Shown: in pieces, positions 1 through 8,505 of the stretch
How the letters are laid out: the number at the start of each line of letters is the position of its first letter
How positions within the stretch are numbered: position 1 is the stretch's first letter
Translations under genes and position numbers: made by a program
Notes under the pieces: model-generated
Told to the model about the DNA's origin: nothing
The model's database searches: none
Seen by the model: the letters and a program-made list of their open reading frames with translations, nothing else
NCBI RefSeq assembly: GCF_964340395.1
Contig: NC_135551.1
Coordinates: 25,593,503 to 25,603,502, forward strand
DNA length: 10,000 bases
Direction: 5' to 3'
DNA from: Glandiceps talaboti
Lineage: Eukaryota; Hemichordata; Enteropneusta; Spengelidae

Positions 1-494
1 GGTAATGGAATTAGTCTTTTCCAGCACAACTTAATTTCTTGGCCGGTGTTATGTTACTTGGCAAATTGATGGCTTCGAGGGAAGGCGCTTTCACTGTCTA
101 GGGTAGCTTTCTATGGGAAAGAATGGCTGGTTGTACACCGCCATGTAAGACATCGTGTTAGGTGGCACGTTTCGACTAAAATTGTAACCGTACAGTATTG
201 ATTCAGACCCTTATTCCACCGTCGCTAAACCCCTAGGAGAGTTTACAATTTCATCAGAAGTTCGTAATACATGTCCTGAACAAATACTTGAACACGGATA
301 TCAGTGTATATCACCAAACCTAAAATATGCTATTAAAAATCGATAATTATGTTATGTTTTCACTTTTGAGTTGATTTTGACGGAATAATTACAGATGCGT
401 TTATAGAACGAGAGAATATCGGAAGACAAGCGTGATTATTTGAAATGAGCACTGGTATTATATCCAAGCCTTATCATTAACCTCTTTTAGTCTG
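1..494. other. Unique-looking non-coding DNA with a possible repeat remnant
   Basis: I see no gene, RNA or clear mobile element here. A segment at about 161-196 (GGTGGCACGTTTC, then CCGTACAGT) resembles block 4 and block 5 of the tandem repeat that starts at 495. It may be the eroded end of an earlier unit, but the rest of such a unit is not recognisable. Confidence 0.4.
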
Positions 495-1250
495 ATATAT
501 TTTCCCGCGAAAACTATAATTCAATTGTTTTTTTATTTTCTTGTAATATTTTGGTTGGTTTTAACTTTAATTTGGATTGGGGTTGGGCAAATACTACTTA
601 CCAATAAATAAGTATGAACATTTTCGTCTAAATGAGACGGCATTCAAATAAAAAGACCTAAAGACGCCATATCTTATTCCAGCGTAGTGTAGGAGTGGCA
701 CGTTTTCTACACAAAGTCGACAATAACATGCACGTTTTACCTATTCGGTACGATATATTTTCCCGCGAAGATAATTTACACCAAATTCTTCTTAGGGAGT
801 AAATTTTTGGCGGGTTTCACCTTTATTTCGAATTGGGATCCGTACCAATTAATCTGTATGAAAATTTCAGCCTAAATGAGAGGACATTTATATATATTAA
901 GAATTGCCATTTTAAAGTACTAATGTGAAGACTTTATATCGTGGTTTTTTCAATGTAGTGAAAGTGTCACACGTATCCAACGGCTTGTAGACAATACAAA
1001 TGCAACATGCACGTCTTTAATACCTCTGGAGTAGGAATATTTTTCGCAATTTTGCGGGGGATTTTGGCTGGGTCCAACTTTATTTTGAACAAGGGTTGGT
1101 GAAATAATCTCTGTCATTTAATTTGTATAAAGGTTTTTGTTTAAATGAGACAGTGTTTAAAGATATTTAAAATTTAAAGAATGGAGGACTTCGTGAAAGG
1201 GTCGCACGTTTCCTGCTGAATGTAGACTATAACGTACACATCTTTACCTT
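495..1250. repeat. Diverged long tandem repeat, three units (A, B, C)
   Basis: Three consecutive units share the same blocks in the same order, so this is a tandem array and not chance similarity. Block 1, ATATATTTTCCCGCGAA, is identical at 495-511 and 753-769 and degenerate at 1036-1047. Block 2, TTTTGG..GG followed by a CTTTA-TTT stretch and TTGGG, lies at 548-587, 804-838 and 1061-1099. Block 3, TAAATGAGA, is exact at 629, 873 and 1142. Block 4, a G-rich lead into CACGTTT or CACGTAT, lies at about 684-707, 955-976 and 1196-1212. Block 5 has AACATGCACGT exactly at 725-735 and 1004-1014, with a looser TAACGTACACATCTTTACC at 1230-1248. Spacing is 244-285 bp. Stops interrupt every frame I checked, so it does not look coding. 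It could be an old satellite, a repeated regulatory block or tandem non-autonomous elements. Confidence 0.75.
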
Positions 1251-2050
1251 GAATGACAACTGAGATTTTGAAAAGATTGCCCCTACTAGAACATCTTATT
1301 AACCTACATCGACATTAAGTCATCTTTCTAACTAACACGTCAAAAAGTCGACATCAATCTTTCATCTCACCATCACAAACTTCAAATCAATTTCATATTG
1401 CATTCATATCTACCATACCAGCGCGATAACTATTGTTTTACCATTATCAAAATATACCTAATAATGCGATGTTAACTTTGAATGTTCCAGGGGCGGTTCA
1501 CATATCTGTTTTATCTCGTCACGTGTCGAGAATAGTTCTTGCGAACAGTGCACCAACAGAATTATATGGGTGGTTTTTTTTCACAATTTACTCCGTACAC
1601 GGCGATTGACATCTTCACGTTTCCTGGTTCTTTTACTGAAAGACACCTGACGCGTACAGTTACACAGCGTTTAGACTAGCTTTTCATTCGTCATGCATCG
1701 CTGGTGTTTTCAAAATTATATACTATGCTGGCCTTTTTTTTCAAATGGCAAACTCCGTGACACCGCATTTTAAGTAGTTTTCTAGTTGTAACATCCAACA
1801 TAGTGTCAATTATGATTTAGACTTCGTAAAGTGTACTGTTACAATTCCCCTTTAAACGGCTTTAAATACGCAGTGTCCAAACTAAATGTGCAACTGTATC
1901 AATCTATAACGTTGGCACATTGCAATCTTCTATGAGTCTCGTGACACAAACACTGTATCCAGGAAGGGAACGAGAAGTACGTGTCTGTGAACAATTGACG
2001 TTGAGAACACATCGTGTCAGCTCAGATGATCATCATGTGTAATTTGCATT
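1251..2050. other. Unique-looking intergenic or intronic DNA
   Basis: No ORF of note and no RNA gene is visible. Two stretches resemble each other weakly. One has a T-run followed by ACTCCGTACACGGCGATT (about 1570-1607) and the other a T-run followed by ACTCCGTGACACCGCATTT (about 1733-1770). CACGTTTCCTG at about 1617, with CGTACAGT about 35 bp downstream, echoes the end of unit C of the tandem repeat to the left. These may be degenerate extra units. Confidence 0.35.
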
Positions 2051-3650
2051 TGATTCTTTAAAATGGGCGGTCTGTTAGAACGGCGATTCGTCATTTTCCC
2101 TATTGTGTATCTCTCTATACCCCTAAATCCAATATTTCAGGCATTATCCAACTCGACTGCACGTGCCTTTAATAATCGGACCTTCGGCGTTTTATTTGTT
2201 TTCCATTATACCCGTTACCCCGGGGCTGTTGATACAGGAGGCTGAGTAGTTTTAAAGATGGCGGCTAGACTATGCCCCCAGGTGTTCAGCGATAACGTGA
2301 GGTTGCAGCTTTGTTCGAGAGCGGTAGTTTGCCCGTCTTTCATTTTTAAGCAGTCGTCAAAACTGCAACAACCGCCCAAGGACTGTTTGATTCGTGCTTT
2401 CCGTGAAAAGACCCAAAATAATTCCCCCTTCCGCTTCCATGATTTAATCTTTTCATTCTGTTTCGGAAGCATTTTTCCCCTAATCGTATTGTTTGCGTTG
2501 ATCAAAAACTGAAATGACTTTTGAGTGTCAGTAGACAAAGGGTAGTTTTTTAAGAAATGAATAACTGAAATATATACGCAAACGTAACTTTGGGTTAACT
2601 GATGAAGTGTAATTGTATTTTGAACCGACTTAATCCGAATTTGAACGGCGGAACACAACGCAAAGTGCGCCATCGCATGAAATGTAACATGTACAAAACT
2701 GTTAAAAATCAAAATGGCGGTATAGATATTTTTGGCTTCCATGTCACGGGGGCGCTGTTACAACCACGGAAATTGCATAGTTTCGAGTTAAAGTAAAACA
2801 TCGGAAACTCCAAAAAGGCACATCTCTGTAAGTTTATTTTGCAAACTATGTTTATTCAAGTCGATGAGCGTAAATATTTCTTCCTAAAACAATGCATAAT
2901 ATTAACTATTTACGACCACAAATCTGCAGACTTTTTCACTGACTCAAACTGATTTAATAGGTACTCAACATCAAGTATTTGTTGTCATTTCTAAAAACAT
3001 CGCAATGAAAACAAAAACGGTTAGTGAAAGTGTCGACAATTCAAAATCAGGCCGAAACGGCAAATAAAACCAATCATCGGTGGTTAATTGAAATGCACGA
3101 TCATGCAGTCGAAAAGTACCGATAAGGATATGATTGACTGACATACGTGACGAATTGATGGTGATTATTTCGTTAAATATCAGGTGTACTCTCCAACTGC
3201 AAAAGGTTATCCGTAAACACTCCCGACGTTAGAAGAATTGATCATACACATGGCGCTGAAAGTGCGAGCCGACGAAGGAACCACTGTATACCTGGGGAGT
3301 AGAAACCATGCCGGTTACAGACAACCGTTACGGAGATGTGCTTTGTCAAAGACAAACTAATTGTTGTTTCCTTGTTGGTTGTTTGGCGGAATCGATCAAG
3401 AAGTAAAAGCGTGATGTTTACACCTTGATTATATTTCACTTCGAATATATTAAACTAGACCTCAGATTCCTGGATAGTGAGAGTAGACATTCATTTAGTA
3501 TAATTGTCAAAATTTAATGAGTTCAACACACTTGTCATAGGTAATAAAATATTCCAATAATTGGATAACTTATCAAACTTATCTGACTTATCTGATTGAA
3601 AAAATATAGTTTTGTCGTGTCTTCCCCATTTAAGTAAGATATTTTATATA
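2051..3650. other. Unique-looking DNA, no supported gene
   Basis: This stretch is slightly less AT-rich in places, and I recognise no protein. The largest open frame is on the minus strand (2742 to 2215, 175 codons). It overlaps an 84-codon plus-strand frame starting at 2258. Neither shows a domain, a transmembrane pattern typical of a family, or any recognisable motif. A 36-codon frame beginning with ATG at 3250 ends at 3360. A 28-bp stretch at 3568-3595 repeats CTTATC three times about 10 bp apart. Short exons of a host gene cannot be excluded. Confidence 0.4.
2255..2265 (+). promoter_or_regulatory. YY1-like motif around an ATG
   Basis: AAGATGGCGGC matches the well-known animal YY1 element, which often overlaps start sites or translation starts near promoters. 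The ATG at 2258 opens an 84-codon frame of no recognised family. CCCCAG followed by GTGTTC at about 2277-2287 is a possible weak splice donor. There is no TATA box or other independent promoter evidence, so the motif could be a chance match. Confidence 0.2.
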
Positions 3651-3654
3651 TTAG

Positions 3655-3767
3655 GCAATATATATATATATACATACATACATAGATAGAGTTTCATTCT
3701 TCTTTCGCCAAGTAGAGTGCTCAATCAGCTTGGAGAGCATATCATACATAGACATATATATATATAT
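3655..3767. repeat. Short (TA)n and (CATA)n microsatellites
   Basis: A run of TA dinucleotides at about 3658-3671 leads into three CATA units and GATAGATAG. A second (TA)n of about 16 bp lies at 3753-3768. The short ORF reading through it is low-complexity and is not a gene. Confidence 0.85.
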
Positions 3768-3904
3768 GATCAAAATATACTTATGCATTGCTCCATCATT
3801 ACCAACACACCAACCACCACACCTCACTTCTTACTCTTTAGTTCTTTCCATTAATACGATAAACGCTCTCTTGGTCCTTTCTTCTTCTCAATCTCACATT
3901 GTCA

Positions 3905-3968
<64 letters not shown>
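3905..3968. repeat. (GTCT)16 microsatellite
   Basis: Sixteen uninterrupted GTCT tetranucleotides cover 64 bp. The Leu-Ser-Val-Cys repeated peptide that can be translated from it is an artefact of the tetranucleotide. It sits at the start of a pyrimidine-rich block that runs to about 4240. Confidence 0.97.
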
Positions 3969-4046
3969 CATTTTGTCTTTCCTGCATGCCTCTCTCTAAT
4001 TCTCTCTGTCTCTCATTATATAGAAATCTAAAATCATCGCAATCTA

Positions 4047-4118
4047 TCTGTCAGTGATGTTCGCTCTGTCTCTGTCTATCTGCCTGCCTGTCTGGCTCCC
4101 TGCTTGCTTATTTGCTTG

Positions 4119-4167
<49 letters not shown>

Positions 4168-4240
4168 TCTGTCTTCCTCCCTCCCAGATTCTTCTGTCCT
4201 CTAGATCTCTCTTCTGTCTCCCTCTCTCTCCTTTTAGAAT
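4047..4240. repeat. Second (GTCT)n microsatellite in pyrimidine-rich DNA
   Basis: About eleven and a half TGTC units run perfectly from 4121 to 4166. Degenerate relatives precede them (CTGCCTGCCTGTCTGG, TGCTTGCT, from about 4079), and CT-rich DNA follows (TCTGTCTCCCTCTCTCTCC). The plus strand is markedly poor in A here. The array shares its motif with the one at 3905-3968, so the two may derive from one array or one duplication. Confidence 0.9.
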
Positions 4241-4289
4241 CCTCCATATACCTTTTTGCACACAACAATGCCGGACACTATTTTTAACT

Positions 4290-5030
4290 GAATAATTAGC
4301 ATACTTTTAATTACAAGATAAGTAAATAGCGCATTTGATTAATAAATATCTGTTTCCGACAGTGAAATGAACAGCAGCAGTTAACGTCTACAGTCAGATC
4401 GTATCAACAACGTTTTTGGCTTGCGGCGCGGCACAGGTGAGACTTTTCAGAACGAACGGTGTAATTTACGATCGACACAAGAGTCGGAAGCCGGAGCAAT
4501 AATTCTTGAGCTTTTTTCATCGTCACTTGGTAGAACACCCTGGCGAGGGAGTACGTACACTTCGTTGAAGTAATGACGCACAACATAAAAGCAATTGCCG
4601 TTCTGTCAGCTGTGAACGGAAAAAACGAGGTAAAAGTACGCTTGCTATTTTAATCAAAGTGTACAGACGGTGCTTTCCCTACCCATTAATGTAATATGTA
4701 ACTTGAGACTACGAGGCAAATGAAGTGGACGAAGGCTAAATTAATCCTATTATTCTGAACAAAAGGAGAGAAACTTTGAAGTCGTTTCAGTCGAGACGAT
4801 GGTTTCAAATATCAAGCAACAGAACCATAGAAGTGGCCAAATCCACTAAATACTTCGTTTACAACGTAACACAATTATCGTAACTTTCCCCCCTTTTATT
4901 AACTTGATGCTCGCTTGCTATCATTATCTGGACTGTTAAAGGGACACGGATCGTTAGCATTGTTATGATGCAATACTTCGTTCAATTGGTAAAACCATTG
5001 TGACGCTTCAGTAAAGAATTGAAAATTTAC
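4290..5030. other. Unique-looking DNA, possible weak exon signal
   Basis: No gene is supported. Positions 4370-4660 are less AT-rich than their surroundings. GGCACAG followed by GTGAGA at about 4428-4440 is a good match to a splice donor, preceded by an open frame from about 4370 to 4492 that has no ATG and no recognised family. GAG followed by GTAAAAGT at about 4627-4637 is another donor-like site. A small imperfect palindrome, CAATTGGT-AAA-ACCATTG, lies near 4984-5000. Confidence 0.3.
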
Positions 5031-5040
5031 ATTTAAAAAA

Positions 5041-5160
5041 AATAATTCCATCTTGCATTTTAATAAAGTGATGAAGTGTATTTATTGGTCAATTTGCTTC
5101 TCACATATTTGTTTCAAAGAAATGAAATACATACATTTTTAATTCGGTGTTGGGTTTTTT
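5041..5160. repeat. Outlying units of the 45-bp minisatellite
   Basis: Two degenerate units match the large array to the right. The first is CTTGCATTTTAATAAAGTGA at 5052-5071, followed by an ATTTATT spacer. The second carries CACATATTTG...AAATGAAATACAT at about 5101-5133 and ends in AATTCGGTGTTG. They are separated from the main array by about 320 bp of other sequence. Confidence 0.55.
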
Positions 5161-5479
5161 TTAAATTAATTTTTTTATTTTCCAAAAGATTATAGTAACA
5201 ACAAAAAGGAAGGAAAAGAAAAGGAGAAAGGGTTACATTGCACGGTATAAATTGCTATAAAATGCTATAAAGTGATTGGAATCCTATAATGCAGAAGTAT
5301 CACTCGATTCTTAGATTGTCCCACTTGTTCGAGCAGATTTCTTGCTTATTTTTCCTCTTCGCTATAAAAATTTCTGTCTCTCTAGCGATTCTGACATTTA
5401 TTTTGACAAGATTGAATGAAAGAATATCTTTCCTAATTTTGCAATCATAGACTGGTTTTTTTGACAATCAAAATAAGAT
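5161..5479. other. Non-repeat DNA interrupting the minisatellite
   Basis: A T-rich stretch is followed by a polypurine run (about 5200-5232, mostly A and G). Next come two close copies of TGCTATAAA at about 5251-5270, and then ordinary AT-rich DNA. No gene is seen. This could be an insertion into the minisatellite or a stretch where its units have decayed. Confidence 0.4.
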
Positions 5480-6240
5480 GGTGTTAGGTATTAATAAAAT
5501 CATTGTAGTAAAACGTAAAAGTGTGTTTAAATTCAATGTTAAGTTGAAATTTAAAAAATAATGAGATGTATATTATATATTTATTGATGAAATTCGATAT
5601 TGCATATTAATAAATTGAAACATATTTATCTAAATTCAATATTGTATTTTCAACGTACGTGTTTACTTTAAGAAGATATGTATATGTTTTTAATTTGGTG
5701 TTAATTTTTGATTCAAGTAGTAAAATGTATTACAAATTCAATGTTGAGTTTTTAATAAAGTCGTGAAATGTATTCATTTACATTATTCATCAGTAAAACT
5801 CGATGTCACATATTAATAAAGTTATTATTCAATTTCAGAGTTCTGTTTTCATGTATATGATTGCAATGAAATATATTCACTTTTAAATTTGATTTTGCGT
5901 TTTCTTATATAGTGAATTGTTATTTCCAAGGTTAAGTCTTCATAAAGCAATGAAATTTATTCATTGCCGTTATGTATTTATAAATAAAATGAAATATATT
6001 TACTTTTTAAATTACAATTACATATATCAATACATTAAAAGTATTAAGAAATTTCATGTTCCATTTTAATAATATGAAATATTTATTATTTAAAATCTAT
6101 GTTGCATATTAATAACGTGAAATATATTTATTATTTAAATTCAATGTTGCATATTAACATATTAAAATACATTTATTATCTAAATTCAATGTTGCATATT
6201 AATAAAGTGAAATACGTTTATTATAAATTCAAAATTATGT
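5480..6240. repeat. Degenerate AT-rich minisatellite, period about 45 bp
   Basis: The core GTTGCATATTAATAAAGTGA is followed by AAATAYATTTATTAT and closed by TAAATTCAAT, giving units of about 45 bp. The best three units start their core at 6101, 6146 and 6191, exactly 45 bp apart. Older, more divergent cores can be placed at about 5483, 5538, 5599, 5641, 5698, 5743, 5805, 5841, 5891, 5930, 5970, 6018 and 6058, so about 16-17 units fit. The right end is the most homogeneous, as expected if recent duplications happened there. Many units contain AATAAA, a by-product of the repeat and not a polyadenylation signal of a gene. Confidence 0.85.
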
Positions 6241-6719
6241 TTTTGAAAGGTTGAAATGTTGTGAATTTTCTTTTGAAATTGTCTATAAGTAGTGACATAT
6301 ATAGACATTGATAACACATTGTATCAGATTACAGGAAGTAGTCATTCCTGATTACTGAGTCTCAGTATGAATTTATTTCAGCACTGACTATACCCAAAGC
6401 ACACAGTGTCCCGATAGTATTACCCGTCACGATCCTACACATTAGTTGGCAACCAGGCACACAAATTGTAAACTTTATCACTAGTTTGAGATTTGAGCTA
6501 TAAATTCTGGGGGGAAAAATGATCACTTAAAACACAAATTCGATAATTGATTGATAAGGATTTTATAAAAGAAAACTATCAATAGTGTTGACAGATATCA
6601 CCTTTGGAATTTATTCTATAGTACATGATTTGTCCCCATAGAAGAAGTATCCTAATTCATTTCATTCATATTGTGTTTATTCATCAATTCTTGAATTCGT
6701 GTTATATGTTATTCCTTTC
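6241..6719. other. AT-rich DNA without recognisable genes
   Basis: I see no ORF, RNA or transposon signature. Small palindromes occur (ACTGAG-T-CTCAGT at about 6355-6367, AGGAA...TTCCT near 6334-6350), but they are too short to support a function. Confidence 0.4.
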
Positions 6720-6885
<166 letters not shown>

Positions 6886-6995
6886 CGTCTGATGATCTCA
6901 ACATGATATTGTGCTATTTATGCCGCTCTACATACATATATACAATTATGAATTGGACACTTTTTACTCTAGCATAGACATTTTACATATACTGA

Positions 6996-7068
<73 letters not shown>
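6996..7068. repeat. Second (TA)n microsatellite
   Basis: A short GTGTG lead at about 6996-7000 passes into 68 bp of perfect (TA)34 at 7001-7068. The TG-to-TA transition repeats the arrangement at the left edge of the array at 6720. Confidence 0.97.
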
Positions 7069-7069
<1 letters not shown>

Positions 7070-7454
7070 TTCATTTATCTAAATATATTTATTTGCCTAC
7101 ATCTTCATTCCTTACACACTTTATACATATCTTCGTAAGCTGCATAATTATTTAATGGTACTCTAAAAATAAAACTGCAACTAACACTGTTCAATCTGTA
7201 TGAAATACCAGGTGACATACCATCAAGTTACCTTTGTATTCCCATGACGACAGAGAAGTGCCCAAATTCAATGTCCACGCTGCCAGTCCTATTCGGCGCT
7301 TTTCGGCATCATTCGGCACCACTCGTGCTATTATAACGAATTACATACACTCAGGGTCAAATTGCTTTCTTTTGATTTCGTCAATTAAACCATTCTATAG
7401 TAAGAAGTAGAATCATAGAATATAAAAAAGAAAATCCACCCTGCAGAACCAAAC
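7069..7454. other. Unique-looking DNA with a short decamer repeat
   Basis: No gene is seen. At 7291-7320 three consecutive 10-bp units (ATTCGGCGCT, TTTCGGCATC, ATTCGGCACC) share the core TTCGGC. This GC-rich patch stands out in AT-rich surroundings, and I cannot assign it to a known element. Confidence 0.45.
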
Positions 7455-7565
7455 AGTCAATATTCAAACACCTACTGAGCCTAATGTGTGTATATCAAAA
7501 TTGTGATACGTATTTTGGTGTTCATCACATTCCACTGTGTGTGAGAATGTGTTATCCGCTTGTTT
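7455..7565 (-). mobile_element. Antisense LINE fragment, copy 1, internally deleted
   Basis: The left 55 bp (7455-7508) matches 8311-8366 closely, including the identical stretch ACACCTACTGAGCCTAATGT. The next part (about 7504-7533) matches 8717-8746, including TGTTCATCACATTCC. Read on the minus strand it encodes ECDEHQNTY, against ECDEQQNTY in copy 2. The intervening 355 bp of copy 2, containing the end of the ORF, is missing here. The junction is a TGATA present at both edges of the missing part, pointing to a deletion between short direct repeats. Similarity fades to the right of about 7565. The 87-codon minus-strand frame across this piece is not a gene. Confidence 0.7.
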
Positions 7566-8106
7566 GCTATACATACAATGTCTCATAATGATTTCGCCAA
7601 CAAGAAACATATCACGTGAGTTACGTATGCACAGTGTAAAAAATACAGACCTATCGTGTATATTAAAATGAAAGAAGCCGTCTTCTGTGCAACATTTATA
7701 AGTTGTCAGTCGAAATCTTCTCTCCACCTTCTGTTATTGGACTTTGTTAATACAGCTGGACCGCCTTTAAAATTGAATACATTTCATTGCAAAAACTGCC
7801 GCCAGCGGCACAAAAAAAATCCAATATTGAAATGGACAAGACGATCAATTTCAAAGTGCAGATGAGTCAACATATCAGATAGAATGTATGAAAGAAAGCC
7901 ATGAATTGACAAGGGTTGGCGTAACAGAAACAGACGGAAGTTGACAAGTCATTAGGGACTAACTTGAAAGGATAGGTCAGTAGAGAGACACCGTATATTG
8001 TAATAACGAGGACGTACTGCTAAAAGGTAGCTTTCACCAGATGACTATGTAACATACACATTTTTGTACCGATCATTTGACAAGTTGAACTTGTTGGTTT
8101 ACTTGC
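7566..8106. other. Unassigned DNA between LINE copy 1 and the MITE candidate
   Basis: It may contain further decayed LINE sequence on the minus strand, but I cannot recognise reverse transcriptase motifs in it. A short palindrome, ACAAGTTGAACTTGT, lies at about 8080-8094. No RNA gene or supported ORF is present. Confidence 0.35.
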
Positions 8107-8234
8107 TAGATAACAGCATTTTCGACTGCTGAACAGATCAGGGTTATAATGGCGGAGAGAGTGAGAGTATCTATCAGAGTCGTCACGTGACTGTGTAATC
8201 CTGTTGTGTCCCTCAATAAAAATGCTGTTATCTA
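8107..8234. mobile_element. MITE candidate with 16-bp perfect terminal inverted repeats
   Basis: TAGATAACAGCATTTT at 8107-8122 is repeated as its exact reverse complement at 8219-8234, giving an element of 128 bp. The outermost TA on each side fits the TA target duplication of Tc1/mariner-type transposons, leaving 14-bp inverted repeats starting GATAACAGC. The interior has no ORF, as expected of a non-autonomous element mobilised by a transposase encoded elsewhere. It contains the palindrome GTCACGTGAC near 8183-8192. It lies between the two antisense LINE copies. A chance hairpin is unlikely at 16 bp, but family membership needs other copies in the genome. Confidence 0.6.
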
Positions 8235-8505
8235 CATCATGTAATATAATAGCATGAACTTACCAGCAGATACGCGAACTTCTAGCAAATTTTATCCTTT
8301 CTTCCTGTATAGACAATATTGAAACACCTACTGAGCCTAATGTGTCTATATATCAAAATTATGATATAATGATAATTTAATGATACTAATTTATTATTTA
8401 AAGACCATTTAATACACAACACATGTCTCAACGGTCTGTTCATAACAAATCACAAAATTTAAAAACATGATTCAGAGAAAAAATACATAAAAAATGCCGA
8501 GCACA

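Noticed and set aside
2215-2742. 175-codon minus-strand ORF as a host gene
   Set aside because: No recognisable domain or motif, and it overlaps other open frames. Kept only as a low-interest observation.
3250-3360. 36-codon ORF starting at an ATGG
   Set aside because: Too short, no family recognised, and no supporting splice or promoter signals.
3730-4287. ORFs with Leu-Ser-Val-Cys or Gln-Thr-Asp-Arg repeats on both strands
   Set aside because: They are direct translations of the (GTCT)n microsatellite. A tetranucleotide repeat reads open in several frames by necessity.
4936-4953. TTAAAGGGACA as the end of a transposon
   Set aside because: No matching inverted or direct partner was found at a plausible distance.
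5480-6240. The 45-bp array as a CRISPR array
   Set aside because: Units run head to tail with no unique spacers between conserved repeats, unit length varies, and the context is eukaryotic.
5480-6240. Multiple AATAAA strings as polyadenylation signals of genes
   Set aside because: They recur with the minisatellite period and lie beside no coding region.
7464-7727. 87-codon minus-strand ORF as a gene
   Set aside because: Its last part is the deleted LINE copy 1 running into LINE 3' sequence. The remainder has no recognisable family.
7656-7865. 69-codon plus-strand ORF as a small secreted or cysteine-rich protein
   Set aside because: It lacks a convincing signal peptide or any family resemblance, and it overlaps probable repeat-derived DNA.
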